64,000 nucleotides of DNA. It comes from Cladopsammia gracilis. Taxonomy: Eukaryota > Cnidaria > Anthozoa > Scleractinia > Dendrophylliidae. A program made the translations under genes and the position numbers. Positions within the stretch are counted from its first letter, which is position 1. Each line of letters begins with the position of its first letter. Shown here in pieces: positions 19,991-32,260 of this stretch. The DNA is taken from assembly GCA_022457155.1 (NCBI GenBank), contig JAJGOT010000130.1:1045001-1109000 (forward strand). Direction: 5' to 3'. The notes under the pieces are model-generated. The model saw only the letters and a program-made list of their open reading frames with translations. It was not told where the DNA came from and searched no databases.

Positions 19991-21489
19991 TCTTTTCTCT
20001 CCTCCGATGACAGTCTTGAAGGGAGTCTAATTCCCTACTCGGATTACCGGGGCCAAGGCTGTCATCTCTCAGGCTCTCTTTTATCTTTCCTTATCTTTGT
20101 TTGTGTTACCTTTCAGTCTTCTTGCGCCTTCTCAATTATAAGAATGTTGGCTTAAATCAGTTGGAGATTTCTGAAAATTTTGATCCTACTGCCGTCATGG
20201 GTTAATAGAACTAGAAGTTCCATTCCCGCCCAAGCCTGGGAGATGACAGTTAATGGCCATGTATCAGAGGCTTTCGTTTCTGCTGTTCTTTAGGGTGACG
20301 CTGTCGCCGATATTAACACCTCAGTCACAGATTCCTTTTAAAACATTTGAATTCATGGATGTCCGTCTCCAAAACCTCCAGAGTGTTAGAATTCTAATTG
20401 TCTCGACCGCCTAACAACACGTCATGTGCCCTGTTTTTTGAAGAATTTTCTAGATTGCTAGAACATGTGTTGTCTAAACCTTCTGCTAACTTAATGATTG
20501 CAGGTGATCTAAAATTTTCATATTGAAACTTTTAATAATGTCCATGCTACGCAGTTCATTGAAATTCTTGAAACTTTTTATCTCAAACAACACGTCTTTT
20601 CTGTTACTCATATAAGTGGTCACATCCTGTATCTGCCGATAACAAGATTAAATGGGCAAATTGTAGGAAACATTAAGATCCATGACCCGGCGATCTCTGA
20701 CCGTCTTGAGGTGCTTTGTAACTTATTTCTCAAGAAACCTCAATTTGGGAAAACGGTCGTCCTTTCTCGAAAACTGTGCCCCTTAGATACGACTCCTTTT
20801 GTGAAGATGTTGGTATTTCTTCGATAGTCCAGGAACAATCCATGGATTTAGACAGAGCAGTTCATCAGTATGATAACGTTCTTGGATTACTGTTGGACAA
20901 TCATGCTCCTCCGAGAAAGCGTTTGGTGACAATACGACCTGCTGTACCGGAAGTTGCTGCTGAGAAACGGAAAAGTCGTCTGCTTGAGAGAAAATGGGGG
21001 AAATCTCGGCTACAAAGTGATCGGGAAACATATCGGTATCAGTGCTTCGTCGTCAACAATTTGATTAATTCTGCAAAATCTACATGTTACGCATCATTAA
21101 TTAATGAGCATTCTTCAGATCAAGGGGTGCTGTTCAGAATTGTAAATAAGCTTATGCAGAAATGTCATGAGACGCGATATCCACCTTCTCCGAGCAATGC
21201 TTTGCTTACTGATTTATTTGCTGACTTTTTCACTGCCAAAGTTGAAAAGATTCATGCTGCCCTTGTCTCTGCCCCAAGAAACAGAAATCTATTATTAGCT
21301 CATGATGATGAACTGCCTGCAAACGCTGCTGAATTAAACATCCTTCACGAGGTCATTCAAGAGGATGTAAATGAATTTGCTTATAACTCTCTAAGCAAGT
21401 CCTGTTGCCTTGATCCTCTTCCGGCATCAGTTCTTAAGGGCTGCTTCCCTGTACTCCTTCTTACTGTTATCAGGATTGTCAATTTGTTA

Positions 21490-22282
21490 TTAAGGTGGCT
21501 GAACACAGTTTCACTGTACCTATGCGTCATTCATTGTCATTTTACAACCTCTAACGTCTGGGCGTCCAAAATTGGTGAGGCATATGATTAAGTAACAAGC
21601 TATATATTTTGATATTTTTGTTCAGCTTTAAGGGTGTTGCCATGGCAACACGGTGGATTGTAAATCAGCCTGCAATATTTGGTTTCGTTTATTTTCAGAA
21701 AATCTAGTCGTTAGATTTTGTTCATCATTTGTATCCAGTAAACTCGTAAAATATTCGCGTGTTAACATTGGTCTCGTGTAATTTTGACAGAGGGATCTTC
21801 CGTAATTTGTGGTTTAATATGTTTGCGTTTTGCAAAATCTCCTCTGTTAGATTTCAAATTTTTGATGGCAGGTGAATTCGGCATATTCGAAACTATTATT
21901 GTGCCAAATTTCATGAAATTCTAACGAGTGGTTCCGTAGAAATCAGCACGTTTCCGAGGAAAGTCGCTAAAACATCCAGTCACAACTTTTTGGTCAACTG
22001 CGCATGCGTTGCATTTGACTGAGTTCTTGATCCAAGGACAAAAACGACTAAAAAGGCAGTGTATTTCTTCAATGGTTCTATAAACTATCAACAAACATTT
22101 TAACGAGCAACAAATTGTTTGATTTTAAGGCGAAAAACAACACTTTCGCGATCCACGCTGAGCAAATTAAAATGATCGCTGAATAGGCGCCACGTTTTGT
22201 TTTTCTCAAGACTCTACGCGTGCTGACTCACGTAAGCAGCTGAAATTGAAGAGCGCGTGCAAACTGTGTTCCGCCACCTTAA
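21490..22282. mobile_element. 793-bp TTAA-flanked element inserted in LINE copy B
   Basis: TTAA at 21490-21493 and 22279-22282 frame the element, with tips GGTGGCTGAACACAGTTT on the left and, complementary, GGTGGCGGAACACAGTTT on the right. LINE coding sequence (Ile-Val-Asn-Leu before, Met-Pro-Asp-Ala-Leu-Lys-Lys after) lies on both sides, so this is a clean insertion. The tips resemble those of the 12309-14098 element. No transposase inside. Confidence 0.8.
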
Positions 22283-23130
22283 CAACTCGTGAGATGCCTG
22301 ATGCCTTAAAGAAACCGACCACTGACTTCCAGCAGTTTACGAACTTTCGGCAGATCTCAAATTTAAAGTGTATTTCTTAGCTCGTTGAAAAGTCTGCTGC
22401 AGTTCAACTGACAGAACGTGTTATGACTAACCATCTTGACGAGACGTTTCAGTGAGCATACAAAGAATTTCACTCAACTGAAACAGCACTACTTAGAGTA
22501 CAAAATGACATCTTGTGTGCTCTTGATCAGAATATGTGGGTCATATTGCTGTTTTGGATCCTTCTGCTGCATTCGATACAGTGGATCATGCAATACTAAT
22601 ATCTAGACTCTCAAACCGTTAAGGAGTGAAAGTTGGCCTGGTTTAAGACGTACCTAACTTCACGCAAACAGTTTGTTAAGGTAGAGGAGGAAATATCATC
22701 AAAATGACCCTTGTTGCGCGGGGTGCCCCAGCGATCTGTACTAGGTCCACTGCTATACCTCATCTGCACTGTGCGATTGCTAATATCATCAAACAGCACA
22801 ATTTACTATATCATCCGTTTGCTGATGACACACAACTATATATATATCCTTTAAGACTGATTTGCTGTGCTCACCTTGAAGAGGTAAAGTTCCGTGTTGA
22901 ACGCTGTGTCGAGGACATAGCCCGTTGGATGTGTAATAACTAATCGAAACTTAATCATGACAAAACCGAACTCGTTGTCATTAGCTCCAAATTTCGACAT
23001 AGACTAAATCTTGAATATGTTCAGGTCGGAGTTGAGTACATTGCCCCTATGTCGCCTGCACGCAACCTAGGAGTCATCATGGACAATTGCCTCTGTGTCG
23101 AACAACATTTTTACCACAATTGCCGCTAAA

Positions 23131-23197
23131 CTCGCAATCTGATTGGTCGACGACGCTAATATTACGCGCGCTTGAATAAAACCAATCAGATTGCGAG
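23131..23197. repeat. Short inverted repeat (CTCGCAATCTGATTGGT arms)
   Basis: 17-bp arms at 23131-23147 and 23181-23197 flank a GC-rich loop with CGCGCG. This is a small palindromic insertion within LINE copy B. Confidence 0.6.
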
Positions 23198-23291
23198 AAA
23201 GTTATAGACAACGCTTGCGCTTTCTTTGCTGTCACGTTTTGTAACAAGACTTCGATTTTTCCTTGTATTTTTTCTAGATATTGTTGTAAAA

Positions 23292-23476
23292 AACAAATTT
23301 ATACCGGTTTTCCGTGTTGTGGACTCTTATTTACCACGATTTACGTCATCACATGGTCAAAATTTGTTGCTGACTCACTCGGCTGCGCCTCGTGAGTCCA
23401 CAACATTTTGACCATGTTGTAACGTAAATCGTGGTAAATAAGAGTCCACACCACGGAAAACCGGTGTAAATTTGTT
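23292..23476. mobile_element. Palindromic MITE with ACTCGGCTGCGCCTCGTGAGT-type centre
   Basis: Inverted arms of about 75 bp (AACAAATTTATACCGGTTTT outward, then a GTGGACTCTTATTTACCACG block) surround a centre reading CTCGGCTGCGCCTCGTGAG. Two further palindromes in this window (59176-59316 and 63195-63335) share this architecture of long arms around a GGC-GC-GCC centre. It lies inside the interruption of LINE copy B. Confidence 0.7.
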
Positions 23477-23520
23477 AAGTGGAAAAGATATGTAATGAAG
23501 CAAATTGCCATCTCAGGAAA

Positions 23521-23783
23521 CCGGGGGTGCTTACCATTTACAGGATCCATCCGGTTGGAAATTTCATGCATAAACATTAAATGACTTAACTTGACCTTGT
23601 GGAAGAAGGGAAAAGTAAAAATACAACTCACATCAGCTAGAAAGATGAAAATGTTTGGAAAAAATGCATCACTAGAACCAGCAGCCCATAATTTCTCAAA
23701 CTTTCCGGATGGAATGATACGTACCATTTGATTTCCCAACCAGAATTTCTGGATTTTCCATGTAAATGGTAAGCACCCCGGAA
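23521..23783. mobile_element. ~260-bp MITE with GGGGTGCTTACCATTTACA ends
   Basis: GGGGTGCTTACCATTTACA near 23523 and its reverse complement ending near 23781 define an element of about 260 bp; LINE coding sequence resumes immediately after the right end. A minus-strand open frame across it is a by-product. Confidence 0.7.
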
Positions 23784-24465
23784 CTTTGCAAAGATTCGCA
23801 AAAATCTCACTCAGGACTCTCCTGAAATTCTCATTCACCCTTTCATTGGTTCCAAGCTTGACTATTGTAACTCACTTCTGTATGGCATTCCCTAATATTT
23901 AATTTGTAGATTACAGCGTGTTAAAAATACTGCAGCTCGCATTGTTACGTTGACAAGAAAATATGTTTATATTACCCCAATAATGTTTAAGCTAGTACAT
24001 TGGCTGCTTGTAAATTCGGTATTATTTTTAAGCTACTGTTATTAGTTCATAAAGCACTTAATGGCAAAGCACCGTCTTATATTTCTAGTCTGCTGAGTTA
24101 TCCAAGGTTCTCTAGGTCATTACGTTCCAATGTCCAAGAACTGCTCACAGTGCCACTGGCTAAACTTTAGACTTGTGGAGACCGGGCGTTCAGCGCTGCT
24201 GCGCCAACTAGAAGACTGTGGAATGACTTACCTCTTAGCCTTCGAATATCCCCATCGGTAGCTATTTTTAAGAAGAATTTTAAAACTTGTCTTTTTAAAG
24301 AAGCTTATGACTTTTAATCTTTATTTTTAGTACAATTCTTTTATTTTATTTCTCTAACATGTATTAATATTTTCAGAACTGTAAATGCATTTTTACATTT
24401 TAGTTTTTACCTTAGCATAATGATTGTAAAACGCTATGGAAGACTAGCTGAATAGCGCTATATAA

Positions 24466-24531
<66 letters not shown>
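24466..24531 (+). repeat. (ATT)n microsatellite, 3' tail of LINE copy B
   Basis: About 20 ATT units with a single interruption directly follow the GCGCTATATAAATT end of the LINE, as expected for the 3' tail of this LINE class. Confidence 0.85.
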
Positions 24532-24532
<1 letters not shown>

Positions 24533-24600
24533 CATAACAAATTGACTCAACAATATTGCTGGAGATGACACTGGCCCTGGTCAAGTGGCAACAAGCCACC

Positions 24601-25041
24601 TTAGATCCCAAGGACTCTTCGGAGGATTCTTGCAGTCCCTAACAAAACCGTCTTTTGGATAGTTACTGATCTTGTCCGCACACCAATCTGTTCCAGGTTG
24701 CCTCCCAATCTTCTGGGGATGGTTCCCAATACTCCAATAACAACTGGGACTACTTTCACCGACTTCAGTTTCCATAAGGTCTTAATCTCAATCGCCAAGT
24801 CACGGTACTTTTCAATCTTTTCATCTTCCTGGGTTTCCACCCTACTGTCCCCAGGGCATGCAACATCAATAATTTGACACTCCTTCTTTTTCTTATACAC
24901 AATGACAATATCCGGGCGATTATGTTGTAGATGTTTATCCGTTTGCACTGTGAAGTCCTACAGGACTTTAACATCTTCATTTTCCGTGACACTCTCAGGT
25001 ACGTGATCATACCACTTCTCGCCACAATGTAACCCATTTTG
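24601..25041 (-). pseudogene. C-terminal restriction-like endonuclease domain of an RLE-type LINE
   Basis: On the minus strand a 115-codon frame contains NRPDIVIVYKKKKECQIIDV, then ACPGDSRVE and EKIEKYRDLAIEIK. This is the PD-(D/E)xK-type endonuclease tail found in R2/NeSL-like and related retrotransposons and common in cnidarian genomes. Upstream the same frame continues with HCGEKWYDHVPESVTENED through an in-frame TAG (24958-24960), so this copy is broken. It sits between two (ATT)n tracts, which suggests a 5'-truncated insertion next to the LINE tail. The exact clade is uncertain. Confidence 0.7.
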
Positions 25042-25045
25042 ATCA

Positions 25046-25049
25046 TTAC

Positions 25050-25124
<75 letters not shown>
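25046..25124 (+). repeat. (ATT)n microsatellite
   Basis: About 26 ATT units with one interruption, mirroring the tract at 24466-24531 on the other side of the endonuclease fragment. Confidence 0.85.
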
Positions 25125-25126
<2 letters not shown>

Positions 25127-25321
25127 TCCATGTTGGCCTTTCGTGACCCAGGGCGCTTCGTTGCCGGAGAGCTTCACCGTCCTTTGGAATCCTGGTCTCG
25201 TAGTGCCTCTTCAGATTTTCGTTTTGGGTTTTGGATTCGGGTGTTTAGTTATGGGGGGTTTTGTTTAGTTTTGGGGGTATTTTGGAGGTGTATATCTGCG
25301 AGATTGCTTGATGGCTTGTTG

Positions 25322-25648
25322 CGACAGCTGACCCCATAAGCATAAGCACGAGGGAGAGCACTGCAAATAGATTACTATTTGTCAGCGGTCGCCCTCAAAG
25401 CGTATATAAGGATTAAGATCACTCTACTCGCCCTCTTTTCGCGCCAGTCTGGCGGTTCAAGGCCGCCGCGGTTTGTTCGTCCTTTTATGTCCTCATCTCT
25501 CTCTCTGCTTTCCTCGCTGTCGACTTTGGGTTCGATTTTTTCCCCGCCCTCCCAACCCATCTGCTACTCACTTGTCTGCCTAAAGCGACAGCTGACCCCA
25601 ATCTAAATCCGCATAAGCACGAGGGAGAGCACTGCAAATAGATTACTA
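25322..25648 (+). repeat. Direct repeat of a GCGACAGCTGACCCC...GATTACTAT block
   Basis: A block of about 57-61 bp (GCGACAGCTGACCCC, GCATAAGCACGAGGGAGAGC, ACTGCAAATAGATTACTAT) occurs at 25322-25378 and again at 25588-25648, the second immediately before the SINE. It may be a duplicated target segment. The DNA between is GC-rich and without a recognised gene. Confidence 0.65.
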
Positions 25649-25649
25649 T

Positions 25650-26100
25650 GCGGTGGTGTGGTGGTTATCCTGTGCGGTGGTGTAGTGGTTAACCTATGCG
25701 GTGGTGTGGTAGTGAGCCTGTGCGGTGGTCTAGTGGTTAGCGCGTCGGACTTTCAACCTGAAGATCGGTGGTTCGAGCCTATTCTCTGCCGTCGTGTTAT
25801 TTCCTTATTAGACAAGAAACTTTACTCCGCATTGTCTCTCCACCCAGGTGTATAAATAAATACGGGCGAAAAAATGCTAGGGATAACCCTGTGATGGGCT
25901 GGCATCCCATCCAGGGGGGAGTAGCAATATTCCTAGTCACTTCATAGTATATAAACCAGGTAATCCTGTGATGGATTAGCATCCAATCCAGGGGGGAGTA
26001 GAAAATATTCCTAGTTGCTTCATGCTACAGACACCGGGTTAAGCTCCGGCCGAGTGGTTCACCTGTGGCTCGCGTGCGACTTTGCCTTTCCCTTTACCAA
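25650..26100 (+). mobile_element. tRNA-derived SINE with multiplied 5' head
   Basis: The head TGCGGTGGTCTAGTGGTTAG (25721-25740) gives a pol III A box, and GGTTCGAGCCT (25770-25780) a B box, with tRNA-like spacing. The body contains GGATAACCCTGTGATGGGCT, CATCCCATCCAGGGGGGAGT and CTAGTCACTTCAT, a SINE body I recognise from cnidarians. A second, diverged body block at about 25961-26030 repeats the TCCAGGGGGGAGTAG region. Before the complete head, the 5' piece (TGCGGTGGTGTGGTGGTTA-like) is repeated three more times from 25650 in 24- to 25-base steps. It is not a functional tRNA: the cloverleaf is incomplete. Confidence 0.8.
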
Positions 26101-27095
26101 TCACAGGAAAGTAATTTCACTCGATAATATTAATTTCAATGATTTCAAACACAGACTCAAAAATTGGAACCACTCTCTTCCGCATAATAAACACTATCAC
26201 ATAAAAGAAATGCTCAATAACATTCGTTTTAATGGTCTCACTTTGAAATTTCATACACAGAACCACTTTTGATAGCATAAACAGAACCACAGACGATGTA
26301 CTGCCGCAGAGCTTTGATTTACAGTCACACTTTCGGATTATTTAACTAAAAAATTAGAGGCACTTTGAACCAATTAAAACAACAGTTGTCTGAACCTAGT
26401 AGATAAAAGGTTGAACTTCAGTAGCCTTTACATGTTAACATGTCGTTCGTTTAGACATCTTTAATTCTATTTTTTAATTTTGCTTTTTGATTTACAGCGT
26501 TTTGAAATATTTTGGCTCGTGAATTTTCTTTTACTGTGTCATGCAAACATTTCTGTTATCATGCGATGAAGTACGGAAAAACACATTTAGTCGTAGTGTT
26601 TTTAATTGCACGTCATGAAAAATGTGAGACAGGAAATTCCTTTCAGTTGAAAATATAGTTCAATGATAATTGCTCCACAACTCAAAGAAAAGACGATCAT
26701 AACAAATTTGCGATATCAAGAAGAATACATTGAAACCATTTCAATTATTTTTGGAATAATGACACCGGTTTTTCCTGCTTATATAAACCGCGTCTAAAGT
26801 CTCGATATTTTGATGAGTGTTTTTAGTTCTTTTTGCTCAACATAAAAAAAGTATCATTTTCTGCTCTTTTTCTCTCGTAATCCTGTTACTCTCAACACCG
26901 TTTAAGTTCAAAGCAGGAATAAGGAAATTCAGAAGAATAACATTTTCAAAAATATCGAGAAAAAGAAGCATGACGAAGTACAATATAAAATGTTCAGTAG
27001 TTTTTAAGTTGAACGTTAAGGAGTTCTTCACGGAGGCAACACTGACAACCGCTTCGTACAGGCCGCATAGTAAACAGAACAGTTCATGTGTTTTT
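26100..27095. other. Gene-free AT-rich spacer
   Basis: No supported gene. A TATA-like CTTATATAAACC lies near 26779, followed by an open frame of 93 codons from 26817 with a Ser/Leu-rich start; I find no motif and regard it as unproven. Confidence 0.35.
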
Positions 27096-27305
27096 TAGGG
27101 TGCCTCGACCAACATATTGGTCGATGTATCGGTCGATAGTCGGTCGATATAGCAACCGAGATGTCTGTCGACCGATACTGTGAGTTTGTAGGTTACCGAA
27201 ACTTCAACGATACCTCACCGAGACTCCACCGATAGTTCACCGATACTCTACCGATAATTCACCAATACTCCAACGATGCTCAACCGAGTATCCGTCAATA
27301 ACTGT
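27096..27305. repeat. Short-period degenerate repeats (CCGATACTC / GTCGATA)
   Basis: On the left GGTCGAT words recur every 8-14 bases; on the right CACCGATAC-like words recur about every 12 bases in the opposite sense. The whole is roughly symmetric and looks like the terminal part of a MITE made of subterminal motifs. Confidence 0.55.
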
Positions 27306-27475
27306 TGAAGCGCGAGAAAACCCACCTTTCAAAAGGCAAGATTGACTTATCAAAATTGTTTTTGTTGGAGGGCTAGTTTCTGTCTTAATAAATAATACGT
27401 TCTCTTGGGTGTAACCTCTCTTTAGATAAAGGAAGGGTTTAGTTTCTAAAGAAACCGTGGAGCTGCTTCGGTGGT

Positions 27476-27589
27476 AGCCTGCGAATACAGCCGGCCTCTC
27501 ATCGCTTTCGGCCACTAGTTCGAGAGAGCCCTCTCTCGCGAACGACCCTAGCGGCCGGTAGCGATGAGAGGCGGCTGTATTCGCAGGCT
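27476..27589. mobile_element. 114-bp palindromic MITE (AGCCTGCGAATACAGCCG arms)
   Basis: Inverted arms of about 37 bp start AGCCTGCGAATACAGCCG and include CCTCTCATCGCT; the loop contains CGAGAGAGCCCTCTCTCGCG, itself palindromic. I recognise the arm as a very common coral repeat. No target duplication is certain. Confidence 0.8.
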
Positions 27590-30500
27590 TCTTTGGTGGG
27601 GGAGTGAAACATAGAAGTAGATAGCCTCCAACGCAGACTTCCGTACTCTCCAAAAACTCAGTTTAGAAGAATTTGTTCCAAATAGTCTCTCCCTTGCATC
27701 TCTCTTAATTGTCTTTGCCAAACCTCTCCCTTGATAATATATACCTCTTGACACCACTGAGGATGACACGATGAGAAATGTACTGATTGTGTATTGAAAT
27801 GTCTCCGTACATTTGAAGTTAGATAAACTACTAAATGAACAACTTTATTTCAAGAGTGTAGCCCACTCAGCTCTATATATCTGGTATATAGAGGGGCCCG
27901 ACATCTTAAAAATTCATTACATTTGCAAATTACTGATTTTGCTTTAAATCTCTTTTCCTTGTATATGCTGATATTCAGTAATGTTGTGCATATGTAAATA
28001 TAGTTGTTTCGATTGAATTGGAATGGGTTTTCCTGTATAAGATAACGGTTATAGTTTATCGGGGTTAAAACCAATATATGTTCCACTTGTCTATGGTTTG
28101 AGAAAAAGTTGTGAGATCCGTTCTAACAGTTTTCAGAGTTGTTAGCCTGCCATAGTAAACTGGCTTTTCAGCTCCAGTACATGGAGTTTTTTGTCCACCT
28201 GTATTTCTTAAATATTGTTTTCTTTTTGGGTAGCCTGCATATCCTGAGTTGTGTCACATTAAGCAGCAAGTTGTGTTCGCCTTTGATGTCTGCACCCCGA
28301 TATACCCGAGTGTCACTCACAGATGTTCTAAATCTTGCTTTTACCGCTGATGTCAATTTGATTGCGGTACCTGTCATCCGGTGACGTCCAGGTATATTTG
28401 TAATATAAACTCAAATTGCATTGATCACTTTGTAATACTGAAGATGACCTGAAGGCTGTGGAAACATGTCTTACAAAATTAATACCGTGGTTCACTTATT
28501 GCTCACGGCCAGAAAAAGTATAGACACGCAGTGCGCGCAAGGGGGGATGAAGTTATGATTAAAATAATGTGAAGTGATTGCAATCAAAATATAAATTTCG
28601 TGAAAATAACATCCCACAAGCTATAATAAGAAACAAATGAAACAATATGTTTTACCTGGGAAAGAATTTGAGCTCGAGACCTGACCTCCTCCGCAGGCAA
28701 TTATTGGGTATGGACTCTGGAGCGACAAAAATTTAACAGTCTTTCGCGCTTACCCTTTACTCTTCCGCATTCTTGCCCCCAAAGAATTGTATGTGGAGGA
28801 AGCTACTGGAGACCATTAAAACTAATAGGCATCGAATATTGGTTAAAAATACGGATGTATTTTTAATAAAAGCCGCTGAACAGTATCAGACTCATTCGTG
28901 TCCGCTCATTTTGCAACGATTCGATATTTTGACGAAAATTATTAAGAGTATAAGTCGAGACTTTTTTGTAAAATTGTGCTAAAATGGGCTTCAATTTGTT
29001 AAACTTTTCTTAAACTTTTCTTAAACTCGAATTCTAGACGAATGAATGAGAAACGTGCATTCAGTTTCTGACGTCAAGCGATGACAAATGACGTCGTAAC
29101 ATCATGGGGGCTGTAAACCTATCCTACAATGCAACGCGAATGACAGATATAAAAACAAAATTCGTCTCATCACGTGACCTCGCATTTGCTACAGACCGCC
29201 GACGTGAGCAGTAGCTGTCAAGACACCCTTTTCAAGGCCTGTAGTCTGTCGGTCGCCTTTTGTCAGAATTTGTTATGCCAGCAAAACGTCTCTTGCAACG
29301 AACAGGTACATGCTTTGGAAGATTTCTTCAAAGGATAGCACGACAAAAGGAGTTTAAATATCCTGCAAGCCACTTTGAAAGAATCGTGTCAACAAAATTT
29401 GCGCGCGCTTGAACGCGTGAACATGCAACTGCGTGCGTGCCCACGCATATGAAGACACTCTTGCACTGAGTTAGCTAAATACGAAAATGAAAACCCTTGG
29501 GAAATAATAGCTATATTTTTATCCACGGTTTTAGCGCGATACAGTGGTTCTGATGTCAACGCCTGGAAAAAACTGTAACTCTAACGCGTACAGCAAGCCT
29601 GTACGCGGGATAAAACGCGCAAACTTTTTGCTGCGTATTTGCTACTGATTTGAGCCTTCAGCACTGAGGCATTATTTACCGACATGTTTTCCGCGATCCT
29701 TTGTTCAAAACGGCTTTTGGAAATAAAATGTAACCCCTTTTATACTCATTTACTTGAACTTGTTTCGGTCTAAATTCGTTTTATTCCTCAAAGAGTTTTC
29801 ATATTCAACTCAGCTAAAGTGCGCGAATTCCCTTAATCAGCTCGCCGTCAATTTAAAGTATTGAAAAGTGTGCACAATTTGACGGCTTTATTTAGCTTGA
29901 AAAACCTGGAGTTAACTGGAGTTCACTGTTGCTTTAAATTAGGCGGAAATCGACAAATAATTATTGGCATTATATTTATATTTAAATAACTATGTTTATG
30001 CAAAAACTGCTTCCAAAATGTTAGGGTGTTTCGGGGGGATGACCGCCATTCTGCTGGAGGCTTAAAAACAAGGTCCCTTCAGGATGGAAAACAAAAATGT
30101 AAATTAATTGTAAAGATATAAAAGAAAAATTAAACGTTACAGGTTTTTGTAAGTACGAGAAAACATGATGCAAGAGTTATAAGATAGATAGATAAATACT
30201 TTATTACGCACAGGATTCATAAAGCTGACACATATTTACAATGAAGCTGTGCATCTAAAGTTAATCCGTACGTTTAAGTCGAAAATAAGAAAGACCGTAG
30301 AGTAATAAGACCTCAAATATTAACCACAACACGTAATTTGTAAAACATATTGTTTACTCTCTTCACATTTCGCGCGTAACTTGTTGCGTTGCATCGTGGA
30401 ATAGGCTCCCCCCCTCCCCCTGAATTAGAATGGGGAACAATATTTAGTCGAGTAACAAACGTGACCGAGAAAATCGAAAATATACTAAATATATATAATT

Positions 30501-31120
30501 TAATTATGAATAGAAGAATGGACATTTAAATACTGGTATTGTTGTCAACTATTTCAAATATATATTCCACCATATTTGCTGCTTATAAATTTAAGATGCC
30601 GCAATAGTCAATCGACATTTTTCCAAGAATGAGAAAAATATTCAATTACAATTTCTACATCAATACTTTAACAACTTGTCAGTCAACAAGAATATACCAT
30701 TAACTATAAATACAATTTTTTTCTTGATGGATTAACAAATTCTTACAACTTACATTAAGAAAAAAATGTGTGGAAATTTGTGAAGAAAAAAATATATTTT
30801 GATCGCTGAATTGGGTGAAATGATAAAGGCCGCATTTTGCTCTATTCCGCTCATCCTACTTTGATCAGCAGAGTTTAAAAGAAAACCATCCAAGCGGTTG
30901 ATTAAACAAAGGTGTTAAAAAAACGTCCAAATTCTACCTGAATTAACAATTAGATTAAGAGTCACAATACTTGTACAAAAGAGGACCGTTTCTTGTTATT
31001 TCAGGTTTTCGTTATAGAACAAATATATTGTTGTAACTTGCATAAGACATCATCATTTGAAAGCCATATCAAATAATAGAATGAAGCAAGACATTGGTGA
31101 TGAAAAAACACAGTGCACAA
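27590..31120. other. Long gene-free stretch
   Basis: No supported gene over 3.5 kb. Noted: a GAAGATGACCTGAAGGC...AAACATGTCTTAC segment at 28438-28474, a CpG-containing block at 29090-29290 with CACGTGAC and the related words CTACAGACCGCCGAC and GTAGTCTGTCGGTCGCC, and AGATAGATAGATAAATACTT near 30184 like the tail of a retroposon. Open frames here are short and lack motifs. Confidence 0.35.
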
Positions 31121-31246
31121 TAAGGCCCGCTTCAAACGTCGAACTTCACATGTGCCGAATCTAATGCAAATGAGCAAGATCAATAGATTTTGTTCATTTG
31201 CATTAGATTCGGCACATTTGAAGTTCGACGTCTGAACCGGGCCTTA
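31121..31246. mobile_element. 126-bp palindromic MITE (TAAGGCCCG arms)
   Basis: Arms of about 53 bp start TAAGGCCCGCTTCAAACGTC and continue through CACATGTGCCGAATCTAATG; the right arm is the reverse complement ending at 31246 with a few differences. Loop about 18 bp. Confidence 0.8.
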
Positions 31247-31249
31247 GGG

Positions 31250-32260
31250 TAGCAGCTGCTTTATCCTAGAAATGAAAAAAAGGACAAACTTTCAAATTTT
31301 TGAGGTCTAAATTTTGTAAATGGCATTGTAGACTCTTTCAAATAGACTGAGTATTTTTTCCTGCTAATCTGGACTGAACATTGCGTGAGATGAATTGATG
31401 AGTTATTTGATGTTCTCGTTTTTAAATAATTACAGACAACAGTTGTTCAGAGGGTAATTTTCTGTGTGTGCGTTCGGTGTTCCTTGCGTGCGACAATAAT
31501 CGAAATTTACCTCTAACGGCAGTGTATGTTTTATATTGTAAAATAATAGTAAAATTCAAAAGTGTATTTATTTAAAATAAGGTAAAATATTCGACCATAC
31601 TACAAACTCTCTTCTTCCTGAGAATGATCATGAATTTCTGAAAATAAAATAAAATAGATATAGATAAATAATATCTTATCATCGGAAAAAAAGGAGAAAA
31701 AATATAGAAGCCATGCGCGAAGACACGTATTTTATTAATGACGGTGTTCGATATTTTAGAGTCAAATAATCTTAGAACGAAAAAATGCTAATGAACACAA
31801 AGATAACAAAAGCAATAAAATTATCCAAACTATCGTTAAACGAATTAGTTTGGCGATGCGTACGTAGAAACAATGTTTTAATCTTTGAGTAAACCACAAT
31901 AGTTTGAACGGAAAAGCGATTATGCCAGTTAACAGTATAAAGCAAAGTTATGGTAGAGCAAAACTCTGTTGATTATAAATAAAACGCACAGTCGGGCCAA
32001 CAGCTGCGTTACCTTAGAGGTGAAAAAAGGAAGTCTTGAGTTAACGTTTAATAGCAAGTCATCAAGTTAACTCTTTAAAATAAACTAAATAACTTTACTG
32101 TCTGTTGAAGTCGACTGAAAATTGAATATTAAATAAATACGTTTTGTATGTTCTCGTTTTAGATAATTAAAAACAACAGCTGTACAGGGCTTGACTTTCT
32201 ATGTGTGCGTTTAGAGTTTCTTCCGTTGATCGCGATCAATTTATATCAAAGAGAATCGGT
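31250..32260. repeat. Diverged direct repeat, ~740-bp offset
   Basis: Blocks at about 31250-31530 and 32000-32260 share an order of words: GCAGCTGC(T)TTA near the start, GATGTTCTCGTTTTTAAATA / GTATGTTCTCGTTTTAGATA, then ACAACAG(T/C)TGT and GTGTGTGCGTT. An old tandem duplication is likely; its content is unknown and no gene is visible. Confidence 0.5.

Larger units (their letters stand above)
20180..24466 (+). pseudogene. LINE copy B (CR1/L2-like): endonuclease, linker, RT and 3' tail, with nested insertions
   Basis: From about 20200 the plus strand encodes, with stops and shifts, an APE-type endonuclease tail (GD-N-F-like segment near 20500, IHDPAISD near 20680) and then an open linker of 271 codons (20776-21591, ending inside an insertion). 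RT pieces follow (FRQISNLK near 22350, HSTETALLRVQNDIL near 22475, damaged active-site region near 22815, ARNLGVIMDNCL near 23065). The C-terminus resumes near 23785 (SKLDYCNSLLYGIP, NDLPLSLR near 24230). The 3' end closes with GCGCTATATAAATTATTATT and a (TTA)n tail, typical for this LINE group. Insertions at 21490-22282 and between about 23110 and 23783 interrupt it. It is a dead copy. Confidence 0.85.

Noticed and set aside
25721..25795. Functional tRNA gene
   Set aside because: A and B boxes are present, but acceptor pairing is absent and the sequence continues into a SINE body.
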